NCBI RefSeq assembly: GCF_910594005.1 | Contig: NC_057820.1 | Coordinates: 7,383,001 to 7,447,000 of the forward strand | Length of the DNA: 64,000 nt | Source: Cervus elaphus | Taxonomy: Eukaryota; Chordata; Mammalia; Artiodactyla; Cervidae | Direction: 5' to 3' | Shown here: positions 52,439-63,302 of the stretch, one piece after another | Numbering within the stretch: the stretch's first letter is position 1 | How the letters are laid out: each line of letters begins with the position of its first letter | The notes under the pieces: generated by a model | Seen by the model: the letters and a program-made list of their open reading frames with translations, nothing else | Databases searched by the model: none | What the model was told of the DNA's origin: nothing | Program-made: the position numbers and the translations under genes

Positions 52439-53097
52439 CGTCCCTTTGGGGTGGTCAGTGGGAACAGCAGATCAGTGTAGCCTACATGGTCAATGGGTTT
52501 GACTTCCTCAGTTTCAGAGAACCCAGAGTAGGTTAATCCCTAGCCTAGCAGCCAGGGGTGCTGAAAATATTGAAACTCAAAGTGTCACAGCATCTATTTC
52601 TATCTATAGACCACGAGTTATGAGCTCAGACGCCCAGCAGTGACTCAGACCAACGTGTATAATGTGTGTGGAACCCACAGGTGTGGCCCGATGCACAGAG
52701 GGCTCAGGACACAGTGTGCCTGAATCAGATACGGTCAGTGGGCTGCGAGTACGCGTGCAAACAGGGCACACGTCCTCAGGCCGCGGCATGGTTACGGGCA
52801 GCTGTTTGTTGAGCATTGCGTGGAGCAAGCGATCTAACCCAATTATTTAAGATGACTTGCAAACCAAACTAGGAGCAAACATACAGTCAAAACTGGGCCT
52901 GGACACTAGGAAAGGACACTGCAGGTCACGTGACCAGTAGGCGGACTCAGAAAGGGACCAGCAGAACTCGGTCAGTACAACACGGAAGAGCAGTTTACCC
53001 CAAACCAGAGCAGGTGTTCTTTCCTTTGTCATACCTGGCTAGATAGTTTTCTAGGAGTAAGTCAGAAATAAATGTTAGACCACATTGTAGATCGACA
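52439..53097. other. apparently unique DNA
   Basis: About 660 bp free of recognised repeats, GC-richer at 52650-52800 with several CpGs. Contains a 12-bp perfect palindrome at 52924-52935. No exon supported. Confidence 0.4.
52924..52935. promoter_or_regulatory. E-box palindrome
   Basis: GGTCACGTGACC is a perfect 12-bp palindrome containing CACGTG and the GTCACGTGAC form bound by USF/TFE-type bHLH-zip factors. Function is inference. Confidence 0.4.
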
Positions 53098-53321
53098 GTG
53101 CCTGCGTGCCTACCAAGTCGCTTCGATCGTTTCCAACTCTTTGTGGTCTTATGGACCATAGCCTGCCAGGCTCCTCTGTCCATGGGATTCCACAGGCTAT
53201 TGGCGCAGGTTGCCAATTCCTCCTTTAGGAATCTTCCTGACCCAGGGATTGAATCTACGTTTCTTATGTCTTGTGCATTGGCAGGCAGGTTCTTTACCGC
53301 TAATGCCACCTGGGAAGCCCC
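53098..53321 (-). mobile_element. Bov-tA SINE (long-head type)
   Basis: Antisense, diverged. Head side reads CCGCTAATGCCACCTGGG. Confidence 0.9.
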
Positions 53322-53332
53322 ATAAGTCATTC

Positions 53333-53389
53333 GTGTGTGCCTGAATGCTAAGTCACTTCAGTCATATCTGACTCTTTGCAATCCTATGG
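53333..53389 (-). mobile_element. Bov-tA tail scrap
   Basis: CTAAGTCACTTCAGTCATAT and the following TGACTCTTTGCAATCC. Confidence 0.75.
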
Positions 53390-53419
53390 TAGTTTGGAAT
53401 AGATAATCTTGTTTAACCA

Positions 53420-53580
53420 GGAGCTCCTAACCTCCAGGCCGGTACCTCCTGTCAGATCAGCAACAGCATTAGATTATAAATAAAGTGTGCAATAAATGTA
53501 ATGTGCTTGAATCATCCCCAACTCATCCTCTGGTCCTTGGAAAAATTGTCTTCCATGAAATCAGTCCCTGGTGCCTAAAG
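53420..53580 (+). mobile_element. hAT/Charlie-like (MER1-type) fragment
   Basis: CCTCCTGTCAGATCAGCAAC, then GGAAAAATTGTCTTCCATGA and CAGTCCCTGGTGCC. A middle section is deleted. Family from memory. Confidence 0.58.
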
Positions 53581-53595
53581 GCTTGAGAGTCAAGC

Positions 53596-53753
53596 TTGTG
53601 TGGTCAGTCATGTCTGTCTCTTTGTGGCCCCCTGGACTTCAGTCCACCAGGCTTCTCTGTTCATGGAATTTTCTTTGCAAGAACACTGCAGTGGGTTGCT
53701 ATTTCCTACTCTAGGGGATCTTCCCAACCCAGGGCTCGAACCCATGTCTCTTG
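53596..53753 (-). mobile_element. Bov-tA SINE, head end missing
   Basis: Antisense. Stops at CATGTCTCTTG, so the first ~40 bases of the sense element are absent. Confidence 0.86.
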
Positions 53754-54688
53754 CGGAACCACTGGCTTAAGTCATTTGTTTCATTAAATAGATTTGTATG
53801 CCCCTTACTCCACAATGTAATTTTAGATGATTTTCAGGTAAACCTGTGCTCTGGTTACAATAATTGTCAAAGGGTCCACACAGATGTATATGTCTAGAAC
53901 TGTGTGGACCCCACTTAACTGTAATATGGTGGTCAGGTAACTGGCAGGTCATGTGGGCGTAATCATCTGAGCGGCCCATGTTTGTGAAGATCTTTTCATA
54001 GTGTTGTCTTTTAGGCTGTGAATCCTCTTTCTAAACAAATCAATTAAGGTTCTCATCACAGAGGCTGTTTTTGGTTAAAGGTTCAAGTAGAAATACTGAT
54101 AGTAATGACAGCGAAGCTAATGGGAAGACTAGAAGTAGAGATAAATGCAGTTAATTAAAATAAATAATCCTGTTTAATTTCCTTCCTTTTCTGTCTTCCT
54201 TGATTGATTTTCCACTTTCTTCTTCCCTTCCTCCTTTCCTGCCTATTGCCCAAGCATTGAGGATTGGGTTCTCTAATTCTGCAAAACAGTTGAACACTCA
54301 GGATGTTTACTGAAGGATTTTCTTGGGGTGAACACCTGAGGAAGGGAGAAGAAGGAAGCAGGACTTGAGTTGTGATGCAGGCCTGACAGCCTATTCCAAC
54401 CCCACCAGGGCCTCTGAACTAGAAGGGATCTTTGGAGTTACCCTGATTTAGCATAAGATAGTGGGTTTTTTTTTTTTTTTATCTCATGTTGATCCATCAG
54501 TGGACATGGGTCTCCCAGGAAAGAGTATAGCCTTGTCTGAGGGAACATGTCTGAGTCTAGGACACCCATCTACAGGTGTCTGTCTCCATCACTCTGGAGC
54601 AGCAGCTGAAGTTGCGTCTGTGTAGAACATGGTACTCACCACCACACAGAGGCCTTCATGGGATATTTGAAGCAAAATAACCTAACAC
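53754..54688. other. unassigned stretch
   Basis: About 930 bp with no recognised repeat apart from a pyrimidine-rich tract (54178-54245) and a T-run at about 54467. No gene. Confidence 0.3.
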
Positions 54689-54900
54689 TGGGCTTCTCTG
54701 ATGGCTCAGCAGGTGAAGAATCTGCCTGCAATGCTGGAGGCACAGGAGATGTGGGTTTGATCCCCGAGGTCAGGAAGATCCCCTGGAGAAGGTGATGGCA
54801 ACCTGTTCCAGTATTCTTGCCTGGGAAAGCCCAAGGACAGAGGGGCCTGGCAGGCTTCAGTCCAAAGAGTCAGATGTGACTGAGGGACTCAGCACACACA
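54689..54900 (+). mobile_element. Bov-tA SINE
   Basis: Sense copy with GGCACAGGAGATGTGGG before the B-box. About 8 bases are missing in the tail (CAGTCCAAAGAGTCAG). Confidence 0.9.
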
Positions 54901-55000
54901 GCCTAGCCTTGGTAACTGAGGCAGACATAAAGGAGAAGGAGAAAGTACTGAAATCAAAGAGGTTAACTGCAGGTCACTGCAAGAACCTAGGGATGTTTAA

Positions 55001-55315
55001 AGTGAAAGCGAAAGTTGCTCAGTCGTGTCCGACTCTTTGCGACCCCATGGACTGTACAGTTCATGGAATTCTCCAGGCCAGAATACTGGAATGGGTAGCC
55101 TTTCCCTTTTCCAGGGCTCTTCCCAACCCAGGGATCGAACCCAGGTCTCCCGCATTGCCGGCAGATTCTTTAGCAGCTGAGCCACAAGGGAAGCCCAAGA
55201 ATACTGGAGTGGGTAGCCTATCCTTTCTCCAGTGCAGCATCCTGACCCAAGAATTGAACTGGGGACTCCTGCATTGCAGGTGGATTCTTTACCAACTGAG
55301 CTATCAGGGAAAAAC
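55001..55315 (-). mobile_element. Bov-tA dimer
   Basis: Antisense. Second unit 55001-55196, first unit 55197-55315, joined at GAAGCCC|AAGAATACTGG, which is the reverse of the junction at 7689 and 61874. Possible 8-bp TSD atgtttaa at 54993-55000 and 55324-55331. Confidence 0.9.
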
Positions 55316-55679
55316 TATCAGGTATGTTTAAGAGTAATATAAGAATAAGAATAGAAAGGAAGGGAAAGTTAAGAGATGAATACAAATCTGCTACAAAAGG
55401 CAAATAAGACAATTAATTTTTTCTGCAAAATGAATATAGACAACAAGATCACCAAACACCAGACCTCTGATTTGCATCTTCCTTGCACACTTAAATCCAT
55501 TTTTTTTTTTTTTGGATGGGAAAATTCTCCCATAACCAACACAAGTAGCAGGAACAGCACACAGAATATGTTTCCTGTTAGTCTCTTGTTTTCCTCAACT
55601 GGCCCTTAAGGAAGCTTTGTACAACTGTAATGGTAAGAATTGAGTTGAAATTTTGCCTCCAATGAGTCTTATATTTGCC
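55316..55679. other. unassigned AT-rich stretch
   Basis: T-run at about 55500-55514. Nothing else recognised. Confidence 0.3.
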
Positions 55680-55770
55680 TCCAGGAGATAGTGAAGGACA
55701 GAGGAGCTTGGTGTACTGCAGTCCATGGGGTCACAAAGAGTTGAAGATGACAGTGATAAAAGAACAACAA
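55680..55770 (+). mobile_element. BovB terminal scrap, ~90 bp
   Basis: GGAGATAGTGAAGGACAGAG, then GTACTGCAGTCCATGGGGTC. Confidence 0.8.
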
Positions 55771-55784
55771 AAATGTTTTAAGTC

Positions 55785-55865
55785 TTTCTGAACCATGGGT
55801 TCCTCACCTGTAAAGTGGGGAAAACGTTATCTCCCCTATCAAGGTTGTTACAAGATTAAAAAGAA
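55785..55865 (+). mobile_element. MIR core
   Basis: TCCTCACCTGTAAAGTGGGG, then AAGGTTGTTACAAGATTAAA. Confidence 0.68.
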
Positions 55866-56739
55866 GAAAATGGACTAGTTCTTCAACAAAGTCAGTTTTC
55901 TTCTCAGGATAGAGGTGACTAGATTAAACATTCTAGGCTGCTTGTTGAAAGGGAATCTTGTGGAAGAATGGCAGTTTTCATGCGCAGTTTTTTGCCCAGT
56001 TCTCACGTGCAGAAAAATACTACAAAAACTTTGTGGTGTTAAAGTGAAAGAAATACATGAAATATTCATTTTTCAGTTCAGCTCTAACATGTTGAAATCT
56101 GTCTGGAGCAAAATTTTGTGGCTAAACTACAGATCCAGAAAATAACACTCTAAGTTGGGAAGTTCTGCACCAAACTTTATATCACAGCCCCATTGAAAAG
56201 AATGTTTTAAGTCTACCATGGCATGGTGTTTGAGTTGATAAAGTTTTTGCAGAAGTAGGAAAGAAGAAAGCAGGTAGCAAGATTTGTGTTGTTCTGTTTT
56301 TGTAGCTTTCCAGCTGGTGAAAACAAGAAGTGATTTCTCACAGACAATGTATTAGGAGCGTGTTGGGTGGACCTCAATTCCACAACAGTATCCGAGGCCC
56401 CTCCACACAGAGGTCCCATGCACACACAGTTGTTGCACCTGTAGCCGGGATCCTGTCCTGCAGGATTTGCATCATAAGGAGACCTCTATGAAAATATACT
56501 TACCACCAACATATCAAGTGAAAGGGGCTGTGGTCTGACCCAGAGTATTTCTTAGAGACCCACCATGGAAAATCTGGGGCCTGTGAGTTTTTCATGAGTT
56601 TAAGTACAAATGTCTGATATCAGAAAATAAACAGAAGTTCCAAAGGGTGAGAAGAAAGCTTCAAAATGAAAAATGAACATATGCTAAGTTAAAAGTTTAT
56701 AGAACTTTACATTATGTCAGCTGATCTACTCAACACAGA
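55866..56739. other. unassigned stretch
   Basis: About 870 bp without recognised repeats. Several short frames, no known domain. Confidence 0.3.
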
Positions 56740-56805
56740 CACACATATACACATATATTTAATATATGTGTAATTTATATTACACACACTCACACACATA
56801 TATAA
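56740..56805. repeat. CA/TA-rich low-complexity tract
   Basis: Mixed ACACATATAC units. Confidence 0.8.
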
Positions 56806-57005
56806 CTGTTATTGTTTCATCACTAAGTTGTGTCTGATTCTTTGCAATGCCATGGACTCTAGTCCACCAGACTCCTCCGTCCATGGGATTTCCCAGGCAA
56901 GCATACTGGAGTGGGTAGCTATTTCCTTCTCCAGGGAATCTTCCTGACCCAGGGATCGGACCCTCATCTCCTGCATTAGCAGGCAGATTCTTCTCCACTA
57001 AGGCA
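56806..57005 (-). mobile_element. Bov-tA SINE
   Basis: Antisense. Its head end is lost after CTCCACTAAGGCA. Confidence 0.88.
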
Positions 57006-57030
57006 CTATATATAAAGCTTAAACCACAAG

Positions 57031-57216
57031 TGAAAGTCAAGGTCACTCAGTCTGTTCGACTCTTTGCAAACCCATGGACTATACAGTCCATGCCCAGGCC
57101 AGAATACTGGAGTGGGTAGTCATGCCCTTCTCCAGGGGATCTTCCCAACCCAGGGATCGATCCCAGGTCTTCCACATTGCGGGTGGATTCTTTACCAGCT
57201 GAACCATGAGGGAAGC
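57031..57216 (-). mobile_element. Bov-tA SINE (hairpin-tail type)
   Basis: Perfect 11-bp TSD taaaccacaag at 57020-57030 and 57217-57227. Confidence 0.94.
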
Positions 57217-57227
57217 TAAACCACAAG

Positions 57228-58439
57228 GAAAAAGTCAATAGTTTATAGCAAAACAAATTCAGGACTAGCTTTATAATCCTTAGCGGTTTCCTAAATGGAA
57301 CAATATAACTAGCATGGGGTATGGATGCATTTTATTTTGATAAAGTATGCAGAGGGCCTCTGAAAACAAGACTACCCAGATCCTCCTAAGGTTTAAAAGC
57401 AGCCCTTGCTGTATGAACTCCAGAAGGCTAATGTTTCCCTTCATCCAGGGAAAGAGTCCAAAGAAGGCCAGGGTACAATTGCGTGTCAAGTACAAAATAA
57501 GCATGGTGACATGTCACGAATTTCACAACCAAGGAGAGTTCTGAAACCATTGGCAAGTTTATCCATGTATCTAGCACTTCTGATTTAATAGAACACAGCT
57601 CAACCCTTCATGCCCCTGGTGACACGTGGCAGCTCTTGGGTTGGTAGTAAGCAGGACTGGGAAAGTGCAGAGTCATTTAACTGCCTTTCAAGTGTTTTGT
57701 GATTCTCTTCTGCAAAGGAATTAATTCTCTCAGATTCAAGACAAAGATCAGAGGCCAACGGGATATCTGTTAATTTTTAAAATCTTACAATAAGACAGAT
57801 ACATCTACTACGTTAGATCTTTCTGAAAGATCGATTTGGAGAAGCTTGGGAATAAATGAGTGAGTCTTAAGAAGGGAAAATATGGGGAGAGCAAAGGGGT
57901 GAATCATGGCTGCCAGTCTGTCTGATCGTCTATGAAACAGACATTAGATGACCTTGACTGAAAGTGATCAGTTCTATGGTTATGGTTCTCGACATGGATG
58001 TGCTTATGCCCTGGGCAAGCTTTGGGTAAGACTCAAAGTGTATGCTCTTGAGAGGAGCAGACCCAAAGGATACTTCTGCAGGCAAGCTACTTCTGAAGAT
58101 CTCAGTAATTGTGAGACAGAGTTACTTCTACCTGTCCAGGTACATCCCCTTGTTTCCATGTACAACTTTTAAATATGTGAAAGTAAAACAAGGACTATTT
58201 TCTCAACTACCCCATTTTCCATAGCGTTAGATATCAAAACTAAATTTATCATAAATAACTAGATATTTTACTTTTAACCATCAATTACTGGATTATCAAG
58301 TATGTGATTCTTCAACAAAACCAAGATTCTTCTTCTTTAGTGTATTTACAAATGCTATGCACTATAAATGAAGGGAAGCGACATTTGTAGGTATTTTCTT
58401 TAACCATCTTTAGAGTGTAGTGGGCCTTCAGTGGGGCTA
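57228..58439. other. longest late stretch without recognised repeats
   Basis: About 1.2 kb of AT-rich DNA. A 74-codon frame (57948-58172) shows no recognised domain. Candidate unique DNA. Confidence 0.35.
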
Positions 58440-58655
58440 GGCTGGGAAGGTTCACATCCCCACATCTGCCACTTAGTGCTGTGTGTCTTTGGGTAAGTTA
58501 TGTAAACTCTGTTCTTTTGTTTATAACTCTGTGCAGTGAGAAAGATAAAATGAAAATCAGCCTCAAGGGGATGCTATGAGGATTAAATAAGAAATAGAAT
58601 AAAATTTGTGAAGTGCTTAGAACAGTGCCTAGCATATGATAAACAATAGTAAATA
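58440..58655 (+). mobile_element. MIR, near full length
   Basis: Sense: CATCTGCCACTTAGTGCTGT, GGGTAAGTTATGTAAACTC, GGATGCTATGAGGATTAAAT and CTTAGAACAGTGCCTAGCAT. The best preserved MIR here. Confidence 0.85.
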
Positions 58656-59061
58656 GATGAGACTATTCTTTCTTGAAGTAAGTGCTCACTATGTATCTAG
58701 CATTATGCTAAAACAAGGGGTAGGGACAGTTTGGGGATCCATGACTGGGGCCATAACTAGGATCCCTCTTCACAGCCTGAGTTTGAAAACAATTAAGGAA
58801 CAGTCGATGGCGAGCCAGTGTCTTAGATTTGTTATTGATAAAGCCCATGTAAAAGGACCTGTCTTAGAGTGGGATTGAAAATGAGCCGGCTAAATTTAAA
58901 GACCCTGTCTTAACCTTGACAGAGCACAGCCTGGTAAAGTTTGAGTCTACAGCTCAGGTCTACTAATTTAGGTCCCTGCTTTCACTGGTCCAGATGGGGA
59001 GGTGATGAGAGAGACCAAATCCCCAGGCTTTGTTATCTTTGTAGATTTAGCTCCATCCAAT
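58656..59061. other. unassigned stretch
   Basis: Nothing recognised. Confidence 0.3.
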
Positions 59062-59275
59062 GGGAATTCCCTGGTGGCTCAGTGGTAAAGAATCCGCCTG
59101 GAATGCAGGAGACTCAGGTTAGATCCCTGGGTCAGGAAGATCCCCTGGAGAAAGAAATGTCAGTCCACTTCAATATTCTTCCCTGGAGAATCCGGTGGAC
59201 AGAAGAGATTTGTGGTACAGTCCATGGGGTCACAAAGAATCAGACACAACTTAGTGACTAAACAGCAGCAGCAAC
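59062..59275 (+). mobile_element. Bov-tA SINE
   Basis: Full sense copy. Tail GTGACTAAACAGCAGCAGCA. TSD not resolved. Confidence 0.9.
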
Positions 59276-59894
59276 GATGGACCAGATGACGAATGCGTAC
59301 AGATAAATGATTACACCTCGGAGAGAGGCAAGGATAGAGTGAGACCAGAACTTGGAGAAAAGGTCTTCTTATCACTAAATAAGGTGAAACGGTCTCTGTT
59401 ACATCATGCGGAATTAAGTAAAGACAGTCTGGCATACTACCCAGAGAACAAAATGAGGGACATCTAATGATACCTCAACTCTATAATGAATTTGTATGAC
59501 CACGGCCTCAAGTTTTCTTCAAAACGACCCCATAAACCAAACAGAAAGAAAGAGAACTGTCATTCATCAATGCCATGATTTCTCAGGTGATGAACTAGTG
59601 CTTTATGTGCCTTCTCTTAGGTTGTCTCACCAGCTCAAGGTCAAGGAAGTAGGGATTGGGAATACACTCCCGTGTGATTTTAGAGGCAAGAGAGAGGGGA
59701 AGGTGATCATGGCAAAATCCCACCTGACCCAACAGGATTCTGAATTTGTGTATCTGTGTTCTCCAAGATAACTATCATAATCAGCATTTGTTTGATGTCA
59801 AAAAAGAAAAAAGTAAAAGGTGTTACACAACTCCTTTAGATACATTACATTCTTTGATCTTTAAGATAATCCTTTGAAAGTGACTCGATGGCTC
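59276..59894. other. unassigned stretch
   Basis: A 91-codon frame (59496-59771) shows no known domain. No repeat recognised. Confidence 0.3.
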
Positions 59895-60005
59895 AACATA
59901 TATTTTTGAGTGTTTACACTGTGCAGGGCACAGGGCGTGAGCCCTGGGCTATAATGCCCAACAAATGCAGACACGATCCCTTACTTCTGGAGAACTTTCA
60001 GCCTT
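59895..60005 (-). mobile_element. L2 fragment
   Basis: TTGAGTGTTTACACTGTGCA, then GGGCTATAATGCCCAACAA, antisense. Confidence 0.6.
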
Positions 60006-60107
60006 GATGTGGGAGAGAGGTGGAATCTAGAGAGCTTCATCACTGTGATGAAGGTAAAAGAGCAGCTTGTCTGGATCTGTGAGGGTCAGGAAGAGTTGGG
60101 GAGAGGT

Positions 60108-60325
60108 GTGCACGCATGTGTCATAAGCTTCAGTCGTGTCCGACTCTGTATGGCCCTATGGACTGTGTCCCACCAGGCTCCTCTGTCCATGGGATTCTCC
60201 AGGCAAGAATACTGGAGTGGGTTGCTGTGCCCTCCTCCAGGGGAATCTTCCCAACCCAGGGATCAAACCCACATCTCTTAAGTCTCCTGCATTGGCAGTC
60301 AGGTTCTTTACCACTAGCGCCACCT
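60108..60325 (-). mobile_element. Bov-tA SINE (long-head, CTCF-like motif)
   Basis: Perfect 9-bp TSD gggagaggt at 60099-60107 and 60326-60334 (base 60107 or 60108 is the boundary). It carries CCACTAGCGCCACCT at 60311-60325. Confidence 0.93.
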
Positions 60326-60372
60326 GGGAGAGGTTTAGTGCATGCCAAAGCCTGCGGCTGAAGTCAGAGGTC

Positions 60373-60528
60373 ATGGCTGAGAAGAGCCAGCAGGCTGAAG
60401 AGCAGAAGAAAGAAACCAGCAAGTCTGGTGACCACTCATCCCACTTTACTGATGGAAAAGCAACCTCAGAGCAAGGCGTGGGGCACCAGTATCACCATGA
60501 GGAAGTGGAGCGTTACCCAGAAGCTTAG
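60373..60528 (+). CDS. candidate 51-codon small ORF, unknown
   Basis: An ATG at 60373 sits in a strong start context (G at -3, G at +4) and opens a 51-codon frame ending TAG at 60526-60528. The predicted peptide is very hydrophilic, rich in E, K, Q, S and H (MAEKSQQAEEQKKETSKSGD at its start, HHEEVERYPEA at its end), with no signal peptide, membrane segment or domain I recognise. It lies in non-repeat DNA between two Bov-tA copies. The frame is open further upstream into the SINE, so the ATG choice rests on context and the repeat boundary. It may be a retrocopy remnant, part of an exon or chance. No splice sites or transcript evidence can be seen. Confidence 0.22.
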   Translation: MAEKSQQAEEQKKETSKSGDHSSHFTDGKATSEQGVGHQYHHEEVERYPEA

Positions 60529-60683
60529 GCTGAACTGACACTCTGCCACACTGATGTTTTCCCTCCATGCTAAAATCATCTTAAAGAGAAGAAAGAACTG
60601 GCAGGGGTGCTGTTAGTTAGCTTTTAATTTCAGGGGACAGGAAACCCACAGGTGGGTTGACTACTTCATACTATCAACAAAGG
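60529..60683. other. unassigned spacer
   Basis: No repeat recognised. It could be the 3' flank of the small ORF. Confidence 0.3.
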
Positions 60684-60694
60684 CACCAAAAGCG

Positions 60695-60908
60695 CGTTGT
60701 TGTTGTTTAGTCCCTAAGTCATGTCCGACTCTTTTGTGACTCCATGGACTGTAGCCCGCCAGACTCCTCGGTCCATGGGATTTCCCGGGCAAGAATACTG
60801 GAGTGGGTTGCCCTTTCCTTCTCCAGGGGATCTTCCTGACTCAGGGATTGAACCTGCGTCTCCTGCATTGGCAGGTGGATTCTTTACCACTCAGTCACCA
60901 GGGAAGCC
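60695..60908 (-). mobile_element. Bov-tA SINE
   Basis: TSD caccaaaagcg (60684-60694) and caccaaaagtg (60909-60919), one mismatch at a CpG. Confidence 0.92.
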
Positions 60909-61118
60909 CACCAAAAGTGTGTAGCCAGAACCAAACGCTCCATCACCTCTGCAATCACAACAGGCACAATGGTGCCTTCCGAACTTCGTGGCGCTAGATT
61001 TATCTTTGCAATTTCTTTTTCCATTCTTTTTGTTGAGTAACTTCTTAGGACTTTTCAAAAACTGTGAGGAAACTTCATCTAATAGGGAAAATAAAGATTG
61101 TGTGTGGTGGAGAAGCCA

Positions 61119-61120
<2 letters not shown>

Positions 61121-61157
<37 letters not shown>
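61121..61157. repeat. (AC)18 microsatellite
   Basis: The longest perfect dinucleotide run in the window, not attached to a SINE tail; likely length-polymorphic. Confidence 0.95.
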
Positions 61158-61159
<2 letters not shown>

Positions 61160-61233
61160 TGTTAACCCCTTAATTGATCACTACTTTGTCCTGTGACATG
61201 GAGGATGTTCTAATTGTTACTCCCACCCCTTTT

Positions 61234-61357
61234 TGTTGTTATTTTTGAGTTGCTAAGTCGTGTCTAGCTCTTTGTGACCCCATGACCTACAGCACACCAA
61301 GCTCCTCTGTCCTTCACTTTCTCCCGGAGTTTGCTCAGATTCATGCCCGTTGAGTCG
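61234..61357 (-). mobile_element. BovB 3' fragment
   Basis: GAGTTGCTAAGTCGTGTC through CATGCCCGTTGAGTCGTGG, antisense. Confidence 0.83.
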
Positions 61358-61619
61358 TGGTCCTTCAACAAATGGCTGAGAGAATCAGACAAAGCTGAAG
61401 CTTTGCTCCCTTTCCTCGTCTCCAACCACGCATACAGGCACATCTCTTTGCTTGCATTGCTCAGGGTCTGTACACGCTATCACACCAGGCCCTGAGTCCC
61501 TCCTCCCTTCTCAGTTTTCTTTTTGACATTTTCCTCCTCACTCCTAGCTTTTTTTTTTTTTTTGTTGTTGTTGTTCCATGTCAGCCCCTCCTTAGGGGCT
61601 TCAAGAAGCAGAAGGACTG
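61358..61619. other. unassigned, with T-run
   Basis: A poly-T plus (TTG)n tract lies at 61550-61575. The rest is unassigned. Confidence 0.35.
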
Positions 61620-61750
61620 CAAAGCCTGGCTGTCTGAAGATACAAATCTTACCTGGCGTAGCTTGTCTATGCCACTTATCAGCTCTGTGACCTTGGGAAA
61701 ATCACCAGTTCTTCCTGAGCATTTCTTTTATCGTTGGGGTCTCACCTATC
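61620..61750 (+). mobile_element. MIR, left part
   Basis: ATGCCACTTATCAGCTCTGT, then GACCTTGGGAAAATCACC. The SINE dimer lies directly to its right. Confidence 0.72.
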
Positions 61751-61754
61751 CCTT

Positions 61755-62071
61755 GGGCTTCCCTCACAGCTCAGTTGGTAAAGAATCCACTTGCAATGCA
61801 GGAGACCCTGGTTTCATTCCTGGCTCGGGAAGATCTGCTGGAGAAGGGATAGGCTACCCACTTCAGTATTCTTGGGCTTCCCTTGTGGCTCAGCTGGTAA
61901 AGAATCTGCCTGCAATGCGGGAGACCTGGGTTCGATCCCTGGGTTGGGAAGATCCCCTGGAGAAGGAAGAGACTACCCACTCCAGTATTCTGGCCTGGAG
62001 AATTCCATGGACTGTGTAGTGCATGGGGTCACAAAGAGTCAGACACGACTGAGTGACTTTCACTTTTACTA
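61755..62071 (+). mobile_element. Bov-tA dimer
   Basis: First unit 61755-61874, truncated at CAGTATTCTTG; second unit 61875-62071, complete. Perfect 9-bp TSD tcacctatc at 61742-61750 and 62072-62080. A single TSD pair around both units shows that the dimer inserted as one element. Confidence 0.94.
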
Positions 62072-62080
62072 TCACCTATC

Positions 62081-62706
62081 TCTCAGATATAGCAAAGTAG
62101 AGTAGAGAGTGTTTTGCAAAGAATACGTGAGTTCAGACCTCACAGTGTATGCTCTGTGGATAAAAGTTGCAGTTATGCACGAATATGTCTGAATCTCACG
62201 TCCACTCCCTATAAACTGAAGATGTTAAACCAGATGGTCTTAGTGCTTCCAGATCACAAGGTCTCTGATTCTGGGCTACTCCCCATCCCTTGGGCTCCCC
62301 TTTGATTTATGTCCCCCTCTAACTCCATCCCAGTCCCTTCCAAATGTGACAGGCTTAGTTCAGGGTATTGCAGGGACCAACTCAGTTTATAGAGTTGATT
62401 GGCTTTGGTAGCGCTTTCTCAGGAGCAAGGCTGTAATGACCCTTGCTGGGATGAGAACATGAACTCTTGAAACTGCTCAAGTGCTGAGTCCCAAAGGGAG
62501 AACGTGTCTTTCTGAATCATCAAACTGAAGAGCGAGAGAGAACCTTTCCGGAGCTGGAGGATAGGAGAGGAGACTGCAGGAGCCTTTGAAAGTATTGAAC
62601 ATCCCTTCGGGATTTTCTCCCAAATCCCTTCACTGACATGCTGGACTATTTTCAGCCTAGGATTCAGGTTTCACCAGCATCACTGAGGACTCCTTTGGGT
62701 TTTCTT
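62081..62706. other. unassigned stretch
   Basis: Nothing recognised with confidence. Confidence 0.3.
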
Positions 62707-62934
62707 GCATGCGTGCATGCTAAGTCATTTCATTCATGTCTGACTTTTTGTGACCCCATGGACTGTAGCCCGCCAGGCTCCTCTGTCCATGAGATTCTTC
62801 AGGCAAGAATACTGGAGTGGGTTGCCATGTCCTCCTCCAGGGGATCTTCCCCACCCAGGGATCGAATATGCATCTCTTATGTCTCCTGCATTGGCAGGTG
62901 GGTTCTTTACCACTGGAGTCACCTAAGAAGCCCC
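62707..62934 (-). mobile_element. Bov-tA SINE (long-head type)
   Basis: TSD ttgggttttctt (62695-62706) and ttgggtcttctt (62935-62946), one mismatch. Confidence 0.93.
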
Positions 62935-62956
62935 TTGGGTCTTCTTATCACTGTGC

Positions 62957-62985
62957 AAAAAAAAAAAAGAAAGAAAAAGAAAGAG
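62957..62985. repeat. A-rich tract
   Basis: A12 followed by GAAA units. Confidence 0.8.
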
Positions 62986-63019
62986 CATTTCAAAGGAATG
63001 CAGGGCATCATGAGGGAAA

Positions 63020-63190
63020 GTGAATGAGCTTCAGACCCAGGGGAACCAGGGCGCCATCCATCCCAGCTCTGTCACTGGCCTGCTGTGTGGGCTTTGGCAG
63101 ATGACTCAATCTTTGTAGTCATCATTTTCCTAACTTTCACATTTCAGATAATGTTAGATACTTCTTAACGTTGCTTTGAAAGTTATGTGA
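63020..63190 (+). mobile_element. MIR
   Basis: TCCCAGCTCTGTCACTGGCC, then TTTGGCAGATGACTCAATCT. Confidence 0.75.
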
Positions 63191-63302
63191 TAGACTGGCA
63201 TCAATATGTATGCATAAAAATTATACAAGATAGAAGAATAGGCCTTGTAAAACTTGGTATAGTTTGGCTGTATCCAAAGTAAACAATTAGCAATCAAGAG
63301 AA

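Noticed and set aside
52439..53097. LTR or provirus in the 52.4-53.1 kb stretch
   Set aside because: No TG...CA ends, no TSD and no polyadenylation signal arrangement could be found.
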